Assembly (NCBI GenBank): GCA_964360375.1
Contig: CAYHWG010000016.1
Span: forward strand, 1-18,553
Direction of reading: 5' to 3'
Length of the DNA stretch: 18,553 bases
Origin: XYB2-FULL-45-11 sp964360375
Lineage (GTDB): Bacteria > Patescibacteriota > Patescibacteriia > UBA9934 > GWF2-40-263
Position numbers and translations under genes: made by a program. Below, in pieces: positions 6,567 to 13,674 of the stretch (positions within the stretch are counted from its first letter, which is position 1; every line of letters begins with the position of its first letter). A model generated the notes under the pieces. It was not told the origin of the DNA. It ran no database searches and saw nothing but the letters and a program-made list of their open reading frames with translations.

Positions 6567-7344
6567 AAGCTGCAGTGATTTTGCGCTTGCGAGTCTCTTC
6601 TTTGCTTGCAAGCAACATGACGTAGGCACAGATGAAAATGCGTGCGTAGATGTCGAGGTCGTCCAAAGAGACACAGACGCGTTCTTTCATGAGCCATTTG
6701 CCTCTTGGAACCTTTTTTTCTGGAATAGGATCTCCTTGGAGCTCAAAAACCAAATCTTTGGTTCGAGCTTGAATCTTGTCTCCACCGATTCCCCAATGAC
6801 GACTCGCAAGATCTACTGTCTTCTCCAAATCTGCTTCCACACTCATGCGTTTCATCATCTCAGATGACACATCCGCTTCGATTTTCGGAAACGCTTTTGT
6901 GAGATGAAGACAGGTCAGACGCAAAACTTGCAACGATCCGTTTGCGGAAACAATCTTTGAAAGAAGATATTCCGCGAGAACAGGCTGTTCGTAGAAAAAC
7001 TCTTCACAACATTGTGAAAGACGAGGATCGCGTTTTGAAAGAAGAATCATCTTCCCTTTCTGAACTGCGTCCGAACGAACCGCTCTTCGGCTACATCGTT
7101 GTTCTTGTTGCTCTCGTTGTTCTTGCGCGATCCGATCGAATTCTCGTTGCGCTTTTGTCTTAAACGGGAGTAGTTTGCCCAAAGATGCCATATCTGTTTC
7201 CGTATCGCTTGATTCGGAAACATCTTTTTTGCAAACAAGGTCAATCACGTTACTCGTATCATCTTCGTCGTTCTCAATCAAAAGATGTCGAGCAAACAAC
7301 TGATTCCCGAGCGAGATGAAAAACCGACGCAAAGCTTGAAACAT
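6565..7344 (-). CDS. Hypothetical protein, 259 aa, paralog of its neighbour
   Basis: I recognise no known family. I chose the ATG at 7344 (MFQALRRFF) because AGGAG lies just upstream; the frame stays open further upstream but with no ribosome site. Residues 1-98 are an N-terminal extension with an amphipathic start, an acidic linker (ENDEDDTSN) and a Gln/Glu/Arg-rich helix (FDRIAQEQREQQEQR). Residues 99-259 align with the whole 140-aa protein of the next gene: 'LSKRDPR', 'EEFFYEQPVLAEYL', 'VSSEMMKRM...EKTV' and 'ARIFICAYVMLL' match 'LFSRDPR', 'ERVFGHSPAFVQYL', 'ISADLVNRF...EKRV' and 'ARLFACAYAMII'. The hydrophobic C-terminal helix could be buried or membrane-associated. It is second in a two-gene operon, 38 nt after the first. 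Confidence 0.8.
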   Translation of the reverse strand: MFQALRRFFISLGNQLFARHLLIENDEDDTSNVIDLVCKKDVSESSDTETDMASLGKLLPFKTKAQREFDRIAQEQREQQEQRCSRRAVRSDAVQKGKMILLSKRDPRLSQCCEEFFYEQPVLAEYLLSKIVSANGSLQVLRLTCLHLTKAFPKIEADVSSEMMKRMSVEADLEKTVDLASRHWGIGGDKIQARTKDLVFELQGDPIPEKKVPRGKWLMKERVCVSLDDLDIYARIFICAYVMLLASKEETRKRKITAA

Positions 7345-7357
7345 GACATCTCCTAAA

Positions 7358-7374
7358 GTTCTCACGAAGAGAAC
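7358..7374 (-). other. Intercistronic hairpin in the paralog operon
   Basis: GTTCTC/GAGAAC, a 6-bp stem with a 5-nt loop (TTCGT on the minus strand), placed between the 140-aa gene stop and the SD of the 259-aa gene. It has no T tail, so it could affect mRNA stability or translation rather than terminate transcription. Confidence 0.45.
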
Positions 7375-7382
7375 CGTTGTGG

Positions 7383-7805
7383 TTATGCAGCACGTACGCT
7401 CGGATCGACACCGATTCCGATAATCATCGCGTAGGCACAAGCGAATAATCTCGCAAGTCGTTTGCGCACCGGCTTAGTCTGCTTCCTGAATTTCAGGAGT
7501 AGCATGATAAGCGTGAATACCATCTTTTCTTTTGCGTCTTTTGAGAACTGATTTGTTACTTGATGAACACGTTTCTCAGAGCTGTCGCAATCAAAACGAT
7601 TTACCAAATCCGCAGAAATATTTCCTGGCGGATTTGTGGTCGTAGATTGCAATGCGCAACTAAACCATTGAACAAACTCAAGCGAACACCGAAGGGTAAT
7701 CGCTCGTCTTGTCAAATATTGAACAAAGGCTGGTGAATGACCAAACACACGTTCAAATTCAATTTCGCGCGGATCTCTTGAAAAAAGAGCAACAACAGTC
7801 CCCAT
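7383..7805 (-). CDS. Hypothetical protein, 140 aa, paralog of its neighbour
   Basis: Function unknown. The start at 7805 (MGTVVALFSRDPRE) is set by GGAGGTGA (minus strand, 7808-7815), five bases from GGAGG to the ATG; the ATG four codons upstream overlaps that SD and is less likely. The protein looks wholly helical. It has a conserved-looking N-terminal RDPR, a Cys-containing middle (LRCSLEFVQWFSCAL), a hydrophobic stretch (MVFTLIMLLLKF) and a C-terminal helix (ARLFACAYAMIIGIG) after a basic patch (RKQTKPVRKRL). It corresponds to residues 99-259 of the 259-aa protein downstream. It is first in the operon, divergent from the 809-aa protein gene. Confidence 0.8.
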   Translation of the reverse strand: MGTVVALFSRDPREIEFERVFGHSPAFVQYLTRRAITLRCSLEFVQWFSCALQSTTTNPPGNISADLVNRFDCDSSEKRVHQVTNQFSKDAKEKMVFTLIMLLLKFRKQTKPVRKRLARLFACAYAMIIGIGVDPSVRAA

Positions 7806-7832
7806 ATTCACCTCCATTTTTAGGAACGATTC

Positions 7833-7860
7833 AACTTACCATTTTTTCAAAAAAAGTCAA
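7833..7860 (-). promoter_or_regulatory. Probable promoter of the paralog operon
   Basis: On the minus strand TTGACT (7855-7860), 16-nt spacer, TAAGTT (7833-7838) preceded by TGG (extended -10). It overlaps the divergent plus-strand promoter at 7844-7872, so the two probably compete. Confidence 0.5.
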
Positions 7861-7872
7861 GTGATGTATAAT
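7844..7872 (+). promoter_or_regulatory. Probable promoter of the 809-aa protein gene
   Basis: TTTTCA (7844-7849), 17-nt spacer, perfect TATAAT (7867-7872). Expected start of transcription is near 7879, leaving a leader of only about 23 nt with no SD. Confidence 0.65.
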
Positions 7873-7901
7873 ACACGTACTTTACTTTGAATAAAATTAT
7901 T

Positions 7902-10331
7902 ATGCCAGCCACATCTCGTGATCGAGGAATTCGGGCTCCTGGAGCAATCGCGGAAACGCGAGGATTTTCTGAACAACATGCAAAAACAGAAAAAGAGCTG
8001 AGACAATCGCAAAAAAAGGACTACGGTCAAATAACCGAAGCGGTATTAAGTACACTTGATCCAAAAAATCCAGATACCAAGCAGATCGCAGAGTTGCTAA
8101 AAAATTCGCTTGTCAAAAACGAAATTCTTAAGTGTGCCGCTCAATTATCGGAAAAAAATCCAGATGCGGTATCCGGCCTTGTCAAACACGTTATTGAAAA
8201 AAAGGGAGATATTGAAAAACAACTTGCTAAAAAAGCAAAAGAAATAAAAAGCTTGTCTGGGGAAAAAGCTTATTGGAAAGGAAAATTGAATAAAATGCCG
8301 ATGTCTCCTGACATAGGTAAAAAGTTAAAAAACATTGAAAGAAACATGAACGCCCTCGATCGTCAAATTCGATCGACCGAAAAACGTTCAATCGATCTAG
8401 GTCTTGATCTTATTGATCATAAATATCTTCCAGATACCCTTCGCAATACTCCGGCAAATGATAATCTTGAAGAAACAGAAATCGATGCTGGATCTCATGA
8501 CGTACGAGATGCAACTCCCGTTCGTCCGATAACTGAGTTGCTTGGCGCACCGCCAGAGATCCAAAACACAGAATCAATTGACATGACTCCATTGCTTGAC
8601 ACGAATCCTCTGATTAAACCAAAAACGGGAGACAGCACCGTTATTGAACCGAGACGTCGTGGAAAAATAGAACAGGAAACAGCTCCACAAGACGATAATG
8701 TCTACATGGATGTTTCAGGAGATGAATTAGATATTGCAAAAGGAGAATCAACACTCGTCGAAGAAAAGACATCCGTAGATACTGCGCCAATTCCAGAAGC
8801 GTTCAAGGGCCCCGAAATTGATTCTCCTCCTCAGAAAATTCCATCAAAAAAACCAAAAGAAAAAATAGATCAAAATATTACTATAACAGTGCAAGAAGAA
8901 GCTCCACCAAGTACTGAACCATCTCCCTATCAAGCACCTCTTGCGCAAAGAGATGCAAATGTGGAACGTATACCAACTTTAGAACGTCACGCGGTCGTTG
9001 GCCCACAGAAAATCGATCTTGCCTTAGAACACAATGGGCAAGGGTACGTACTTAAAAATTCAAAAGTGGGTGGAGTCATTCTTGGAAAAGATCGAAATCG
9101 CGCTGAACAGTTCTTTCAAGAAGTGGTTTTAAAAGCTGGAAAAACCAAATCAACAGAAGCTTTATCCGATTTGTTTGATGAAATAGGAGATACTGCGTCT
9201 GAGATCGAAAATAAAAAAGAAAAAGCAGAAATATTTCGAGAAGGAATGAATAAGGTTAATGAAAAAGGCGAAAAGGAAGATCAGAGCGTTTTACTTGATG
9301 CTTGGAACACCTATACAGATGACGAGCTCGCGAAAGATTCTATGGTCGCGTTTGGATTCCCTGAAAAATTCATAGAAGGAAAATCTCTCAAGCAAATCTG
9401 GGACACATATCAAAACCCTCCTTTCGGTTCAAAAAAGAAGATTCAAGAAGCAATGAATCGATTTTTAGAAGAAGCTTCTATACAAATAGAGGACGATAAA
9501 CGCAAAGCAGAAAATAAAAAACGAAAAGATGAAAAAGATTTTAAAGCTCTCGAAACAGTAGAATCCGTCTCGAAAAAATCCATCGCACATGACAGACTCC
9601 GACAAAACGCTGAAAAGACAGTAACACCAAAAATCGATTCGCGTATCGGACCAAAAATTCGGGATTCTGTCTTAGCAGAAAAACCTAAACGAGAAACAAT
9701 TGAACCTACAGAAGAAGAAAAGGTTGAATTCATGAAACAACGAACTGAAAATCTAAAACAAACACGTGAAGATGAGGAATTCATGGAAAGAGCTGAAAAA
9801 GCTGAAGCGCTGTTAAAAACAGAACCTCCTCTTGTCGTTATCGATAGAGATCTCGGGCCAGGTGTGCTTGGAAATAACGTAAATGGCGTCGAAACAAGAC
9901 TTGATCTAACGGAGGATGGAACGTATGTCATGGAAATTCCAGGCGCGGGAGGAAACGTAGAGTTAGGAAAAAATCCGACCATGGCGAAACGTGCCATGAA
10001 ACGTGCGAAAGAATATATTCTCAACAACCAAGAAGGAATCGGAACACACCTTGGGGACGTGCTTGAAGAAGCGGGAAACCAATTTCTTCTCATGGAAAAA
10101 GAAAATGAAGATTATGCGGAAATGCTTGGAGAAGATGCGACAACTATCGAAAATGTACGTACGTTTTACGAAAACACATCATCGCGCGATCGAAAAAAGA
10201 ATGAGCTTCCGGAATCTTGGGATGAGGTGATGAATCTGAAGCCTTCCTTCTTTAAACGTACATTTGGAAACCCAAAACGCGACAGAAAACAGTTATTCGA
10301 TAAAATAAAAAGTCTTGCAAAAATTCTCTAA
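7902..10331 (+). CDS. Large hypothetical coiled-coil protein, 809 aa, with a duplicated domain
   Basis: Function unknown. I use the ATG at 7902 (MPATSRDRG); an in-frame TTG at 7887 would start only about 8 nt from the likely transcription start. There is no signal peptide or membrane helix, so it is probably cytoplasmic. Residues about 20-165 are charged helices with coiled-coil character (IEKQLAKKAKEIKSL, LKNIERNMNALDRQIR). Residues about 170-365 are Pro/Glu/Thr-rich and probably disordered. A domain at about 370-523 (LALEHNGQGYVLKNS..GGVILGK, then helices and 'LKQIWDTY') recurs at about 663-809 (LDLTEDGTYVMEIP..GGNVELGK, helices, 'SWDEVMNLKPSFFKRTF'). A Lys/Glu-rich linker of about 130 residues joins them. 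It is monocistronic, with its own promoter and terminator, and divergent from the paralog operon. A structural or scaffold role is possible, but nothing in the sequence proves one. Confidence 0.8.
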   Translation: MPATSRDRGIRAPGAIAETRGFSEQHAKTEKELRQSQKKDYGQITEAVLSTLDPKNPDTKQIAELLKNSLVKNEILKCAAQLSEKNPDAVSGLVKHVIEKKGDIEKQLAKKAKEIKSLSGEKAYWKGKLNKMPMSPDIGKKLKNIERNMNALDRQIRSTEKRSIDLGLDLIDHKYLPDTLRNTPANDNLEETEIDAGSHDVRDATPVRPITELLGAPPEIQNTESIDMTPLLDTNPLIKPKTGDSTVIEPRRRGKIEQETAPQDDNVYMDVSGDELDIAKGESTLVEEKTSVDTAPIPEAFKGPEIDSPPQKIPSKKPKEKIDQNITITVQEEAPPSTEPSPYQAPLAQRDANVERIPTLERHAVVGPQKIDLALEHNGQGYVLKNSKVGGVILGKDRNRAEQFFQEVVLKAGKTKSTEALSDLFDEIGDTASEIENKKEKAEIFREGMNKVNEKGEKEDQSVLLDAWNTYTDDELAKDSMVAFGFPEKFIEGKSLKQIWDTYQNPPFGSKKKIQEAMNRFLEEASIQIEDDKRKAENKKRKDEKDFKALETVESVSKKSIAHDRLRQNAEKTVTPKIDSRIGPKIRDSVLAEKPKRETIEPTEEEKVEFMKQRTENLKQTREDEEFMERAEKAEALLKTEPPLVVIDRDLGPGVLGNNVNGVETRLDLTEDGTYVMEIPGAGGNVELGKNPTMAKRAMKRAKEYILNNQEGIGTHLGDVLEEAGNQFLLMEKENEDYAEMLGEDATTIENVRTFYENTSSRDRKKNELPESWDEVMNLKPSFFKRTFGNPKRDRKQLFDKIKSLAKIL

Positions 10332-10382
10332 AAAACAAAATACACCCATCGATCAATCGATTCTGGGTGTGTTTTGTTTTTT
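10330..10382 (+). terminator. Terminator after the 809-aa protein gene
   Basis: AAAAAACAAAATACACCC (10330-10347) pairs with GGGTGTGTTTTGTTTTTT (10365-10382) with one T-G pair. The loop holds ATCGAT...ATCGAT, which can pair further. It overlaps the stop codon. Confidence 0.9.
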
Positions 10383-10408
10383 AGAGACCGTTGAAAAACT
10401 CCAAATTG

Positions 10409-10498
10409 TGTCATTGCGAGGAGGAGTCATCGACGACGAAGCAATCTTTTCTCCAGAAACACAAGGATTGCTTCGTCGTCGAACTCCTCGCAATGACA
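10409..10498. repeat. Long inverted repeat downstream of thrS
   Basis: Arms start TGTCATTGCGAGGAGG and end CTCGCAATGACA. The left core is GGAGGAGTCATCGACGAC; the right core, read inverted, is GAGTTCGACGACG. This is the arm arrangement of 4101-4207 in reverse orientation. It lies between two convergent genes. The remaining 60 nt to thrS hold only a small hairpin. Confidence 0.95.
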
Positions 10499-10529
10499 AA
10501 AAGATAAGTTTTGCAAGAGCCTCTTTTGC

Positions 10530-10550
10530 TCTCTCGAAAAACTCGAGAGA
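10530..10550 (-). terminator. Weak hairpin at the thrS 3' end
   Basis: TCTCTCGA/TCGAGAGA, 8-bp stem, 5-nt loop, 10 nt after the thrS stop on the minus strand. There is no clear T run behind it, so termination here is uncertain; it may instead protect the 3' end. Confidence 0.3.
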
Positions 10551-10559
10551 AATGAACAG

Positions 10560-12305
10560 TTATGTGATGGGATACTTGGATGCTTCAACCGCCTTCGCAA
10601 CAAGCTCACCCGCTCCAATCATCAAATCTTCGGTTTGTCCGAACACATTCACTTTAAAATCTCCACCGTCTACTTCTTTTTGTCCGATCACGATTGTCCA
10701 TGGAACTTTCATGGTGGCGGACTCACGAATTTTCTTTCCGACTTTTTCGTTTGAATCGTCGAGTTCGGTACGTATTCCGGCTTCGACAAGCTCAGCTAAT
10801 ATTTTTTCTGCAAAAGGAATAAACACTTCGCTGACCGTTGCAATGCGAACTTGTGCGGGCGCAAGCCAGAATGGGAAGGCTCCGGCGTAATGTTCAATAA
10901 TCACACCCATGAATCGTTCAACGGACCCGAGGATCGCACGATGAATCATGACAGGTCGTTTAATTTGACCGTCCGCATCATGAAACTCGAGACCAAATCG
11001 TTCTGGAAGGTTAAAATCGAGTTGAATCGTTGCAAGTTGCCACTCGCGGCCAATCGCATCTGTTGCAATAAAATCGATTTTCGGACCATAGAATGCTGCT
11101 TCACCGATGCCGAGTTCAAAATCCTTCCCCAGTTCTTGCAATAATTCTTTCAAAGACGAAACGGCTTTTTCCCAAACTTCAGCACCGCCGAGATTTTTCT
11201 CTGGATGTTCCGGATCGTCGACAGACAAGCGAATGCGTAACGGCATCTGAAATGCCGCATAAAATTTTGTGATGATGTCGTAAATTTTCAAGACTTCTTC
11301 TTTTACTTGATCCGGTCTTGCAAACACGTGTGCATCATCTTGCGTAATGGATCGAACGCGCGTTAAACCTTGAAGTTGTCCTGTGTTTTCATCGCGATAC
11401 ACCGTGGTTGCTTCCGCAAATCGTAATGGAAGATCTCGATAACTTCGCATCTTCGACGCATAAATTTGCGTGTGATGCGGACAGTTCATGGGTTTCAAAA
11501 CGAATTGATCGTCTGTTTTCTTACTCGATACGTGAAAAATATCGTCTGCAAATTTATCCCAATGACCGGATGTCTTATATAAATCCGATTTAGCAATGTG
11601 CGGAATCCACACACGAGAATAATAATGTGGCTTCATGAGTGCTGTGACAAATCCTGTAAGCGACTCACGCATCGCTGTTCCTCGTGGTGTGAACATCGGG
11701 AGTCCTGAGCCAACGAGTGGTGAATAAGCGAAGAGTTCGAGTTCCGCGCCAAGCTTACGATGATCACGCTTCTTTGCTTCTTCAAGCATAACAAGATGTG
11801 CATCGAGTTGTTCTTTCGTCTCGAACGCAAGCCCGTAAATACGCGTCAGCATTGGATTCTTTTCATCCCCACGCCAATACGCCCCTGCAACTTTTGAAAG
11901 TTTAAATGATTCCGGATCAATTCCATTCACACCCTCATCGTGTCCCCCACGACAAAGATCCCAATAGGTTCCTGATTTATAAAATGTCAGTGTTTGACCT
12001 TCACCCGAGAATTGATCAATCAGTTCTGCTTTATAAGGATTGTCAGGATATTCTTTCTTTGCATCATCAGCTGAGAGTTCAAAACGCTCAAACGACGTCC
12101 ATGAAGGCATGAGTTCACGCATCTTTTTTTCGATAGCAGGAAAATCTTCTTCTGTCATTGGTTTCGAAAATTCAAAATCGAAATAAAACCCATCATCGAT
12201 TGCAGGACCAATGGTACGTTTTGTGTCCGGCCAAAGTTCCATCACCGCAGCAGCAAGAAGATGAGCGAGGGAGTGGCGTCTGTGTTCGAGTTGTTCAAGG
12301 GTCAT
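10560..12305 (-). CDS. thrS: Threonyl-tRNA synthetase (no TGS domain)
   Basis: ThrRS charges tRNA(Thr). I start it at 12305 (MTLEQLEHRRHSLAHLL), 581 aa; the frame runs 33 codons further upstream, but those codons are the dispersed repeat at 12314-12386 and its flank. The protein lacks the N-terminal TGS domain and begins at the editing domain, which keeps its metal-type residues H11, H15, C118 and H122. The class II core follows, with zinc ligands C275 (MNCPHH), H326 (DDAHVF) and H455 (MIHRAI), motif 2 (YRDENTG..GLTRVR) and motif 3 (GSVERFMGVIIEHYAG). The C-terminal anticodon-binding domain begins near LAPAQVRIATV. There is no SD; the ATG is 8 nt after the hairpin repeat. Transcription may come from dnaE and the intervening gene by readthrough, or from a promoter inside the repeat; none is clear. 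Confidence 0.96.
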   Translation of the reverse strand: MTLEQLEHRRHSLAHLLAAAVMELWPDTKRTIGPAIDDGFYFDFEFSKPMTEEDFPAIEKKMRELMPSWTSFERFELSADDAKKEYPDNPYKAELIDQFSGEGQTLTFYKSGTYWDLCRGGHDEGVNGIDPESFKLSKVAGAYWRGDEKNPMLTRIYGLAFETKEQLDAHLVMLEEAKKRDHRKLGAELELFAYSPLVGSGLPMFTPRGTAMRESLTGFVTALMKPHYYSRVWIPHIAKSDLYKTSGHWDKFADDIFHVSSKKTDDQFVLKPMNCPHHTQIYASKMRSYRDLPLRFAEATTVYRDENTGQLQGLTRVRSITQDDAHVFARPDQVKEEVLKIYDIITKFYAAFQMPLRIRLSVDDPEHPEKNLGGAEVWEKAVSSLKELLQELGKDFELGIGEAAFYGPKIDFIATDAIGREWQLATIQLDFNLPERFGLEFHDADGQIKRPVMIHRAILGSVERFMGVIIEHYAGAFPFWLAPAQVRIATVSEVFIPFAEKILAELVEAGIRTELDDSNEKVGKKIRESATMKVPWTIVIGQKEVDGGDFKVNVFGQTEDLMIGAGELVAKAVEASKYPIT

Positions 12306-12313
12306 AGCATTTG

Positions 12314-12386
12314 TGTCATTGCGAGCGAAGCGAAGCAATCTTTTCGAAACGAGGCACAAGATTGCTTCGCTTCGCTCGCAATGACA
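12314..12386. repeat. Inverted repeat in the thrS leader
   Basis: Perfect 29-nt arms (12314-12342 and 12358-12386) around a 15-nt loop. Outer frame TGTCATTGCGAG and GCAATCTT, core CGAAGCGAA. It occupies most of the gap between the baseplate J-like gene and thrS. Confidence 0.97.
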
Positions 12387-12387
12387 A

Positions 12388-12433
12388 TAAAAAATCAAAA
12401 TCACCCAGAAACTTTATCGATTCTTGGGTGATT
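12388..12433 (-). terminator. Terminator after the baseplate J-like gene
   Basis: On the minus strand AATCACCCA (12425-12433), a 17-nt loop, TGGGTGATT (12399-12407), followed by TTGATTTTTT. Its ATCGATTCTTGGGTG segment resembles the ATCGATTCTGGGTG part of the terminator at 10330-10382. Confidence 0.75.
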
Positions 12434-12440
12434 CGTCAAC

Positions 12441-13652
12441 TTATTTCAGCAAAAGATTGATGTGATCTTTAAGATGTGGAACACGCGTGATCCAAAACGG
12501 GAAAAAACGCACCTCAACGGAGGAAGCAAAATCGTCTTTCAGTAAAAGATCTTTCACTTCTTGTTCCGATAATCCCACAAAACGACTTGCATCAAGCAGT
12601 TTACTTGTCCGTGTGGCGATAAGATTGCCCTCCAAATGGGCGTGTAAACTGGCTGTTTTTTGTTTTTGATCCACATGTTCAATTTTCACGGTCGTGGTCG
12701 TCACATCCGTATCTGCAATATCCTGACCTTGACCTACCCCTTCATATACATGCTTTGCCATCAGTTTTGTTAATGTCACTTTCTCATAAAATACCCCTGT
12801 AATGGAAACCGTCAATGTCACCTCAAAAGACTTAGATTCTGTCTCCGGTTTAATGCTTGTCTTTTGGTCTGTAATTTTTGCCGTAAACTCCTCACCGTCA
12901 AACGTGCCACCAGATTGCGCGCGCAACATATCTTTTGCATCTTGCACAATTTCTTCTTGCGTTGTTTTTATCGCAGCATCCAATTCTTCTTTGCTCACAA
13001 CAGCAATGGCTTGTTCTCCACCCGTGAACGCCACAGTGCTGTCTGCATAAATAGAAGCCTGTTTCACCGGACTCAAACCAGGAATCGTAAAGTGTGATGC
13101 AGGGATGTTTCCGCTTGCTCCAATTTTATCAGCATACACAGAAGCAACAACAGAACCATTCGCGGGCACGATCACGCTTTTTTCAAGACGAAACAAGACA
13201 CCCTCTTTTGACAAGAAACGTGTCGTTGCAACGAGTGATTGTGAGATGGAAGTTTTATTTGTAATCGTTAAATTTCCTTTTGCGAATCCTTCTATTTTTT
13301 TTGCTCCAGTGCCTGTTGGAATAAACGTTTTTGTTTTATGCAATGTACCTGTCACAACCGCACCCTTGACATCCGTCGGATTAACAGGGTTCACAGCTGT
13401 TTGAACGATCAAATCTGAGGTGAATGGTTTTTGCATCGGCGTGACCAAAATCGTTGCCTCAACGGTTGATAAATACACAACGATCACAAGAACGATAGAC
13501 ACAACAGCAATAAACGCAAGGGCAATGCGGCGATATAAGACGAGCGAAACATTTGTGTTTGACACAACAGGCTCATCATCTTTTTCCGATGAACGCACAG
13601 AGAGACGATGAACCGGTACTCGTTTTTTTGCAGCGGTTTTTTTGATGGCCAT
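12441..13652 (-). CDS. Baseplate J-like single-pass membrane protein
   Basis: The start chosen is MAIKKTAAKKR at 13652 (403 aa). An ATG seven codons upstream (13673) abuts the dnaE stop and is an alternative. A Lys/Arg-rich cytoplasmic N-terminus precedes one membrane helix (IALAFIAVVSIVLVIVVYL, about residues 43-61), leaving about 340 residues outside. The external part has beta-rich repeats (LTITNKTSISQSLVATTRFL, 'GVLFRLEK') and 'KIGASGNIPASHFTIPGL...STVAFTGGEQAIAVVSKEELDAA', the pattern for which CPR proteins are often annotated as baseplate J/gp47. No phage genes are nearby, so a cell-surface role is more likely than a tail; this is inference. It follows dnaE directly and is probably co-transcribed with it. 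An extended -10-like TGTTACAAT precedes the start but has no good -35. Confidence 0.85.
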   Translation of the reverse strand: MAIKKTAAKKRVPVHRLSVRSSEKDDEPVVSNTNVSLVLYRRIALAFIAVVSIVLVIVVYLSTVEATILVTPMQKPFTSDLIVQTAVNPVNPTDVKGAVVTGTLHKTKTFIPTGTGAKKIEGFAKGNLTITNKTSISQSLVATTRFLSKEGVLFRLEKSVIVPANGSVVASVYADKIGASGNIPASHFTIPGLSPVKQASIYADSTVAFTGGEQAIAVVSKEELDAAIKTTQEEIVQDAKDMLRAQSGGTFDGEEFTAKITDQKTSIKPETESKSFEVTLTVSITGVFYEKVTLTKLMAKHVYEGVGQGQDIADTDVTTTTVKIEHVDQKQKTASLHAHLEGNLIATRTSKLLDASRFVGLSEQEVKDLLLKDDFASSVEVRFFPFWITRVPHLKDHINLLLK

Positions 13653-13674
13653 AGCACGTTTATTGTAACACATT

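Noticed and set aside
7345..7440. Upstream extension of the 259-aa protein (MCLRDDYRN...)
   Set aside because: It overlaps the end of the 140-aa gene, and the SD AGGAG lies before the downstream ATG at 7344.
12306..12404. 33-codon N-terminal extension of ThrS (MILIFYCHCERSEAIL...)
   Set aside because: These codons are the translated inverted repeat and terminator flank; the family N-terminus begins at MTLEQLEHRRHSLAHLL.
12441..13652. Phage tail gene as a sign of a prophage
   Set aside because: It has a membrane helix and no other phage genes nearby; the baseplate J label in CPR proteins of this type reflects domain similarity only.
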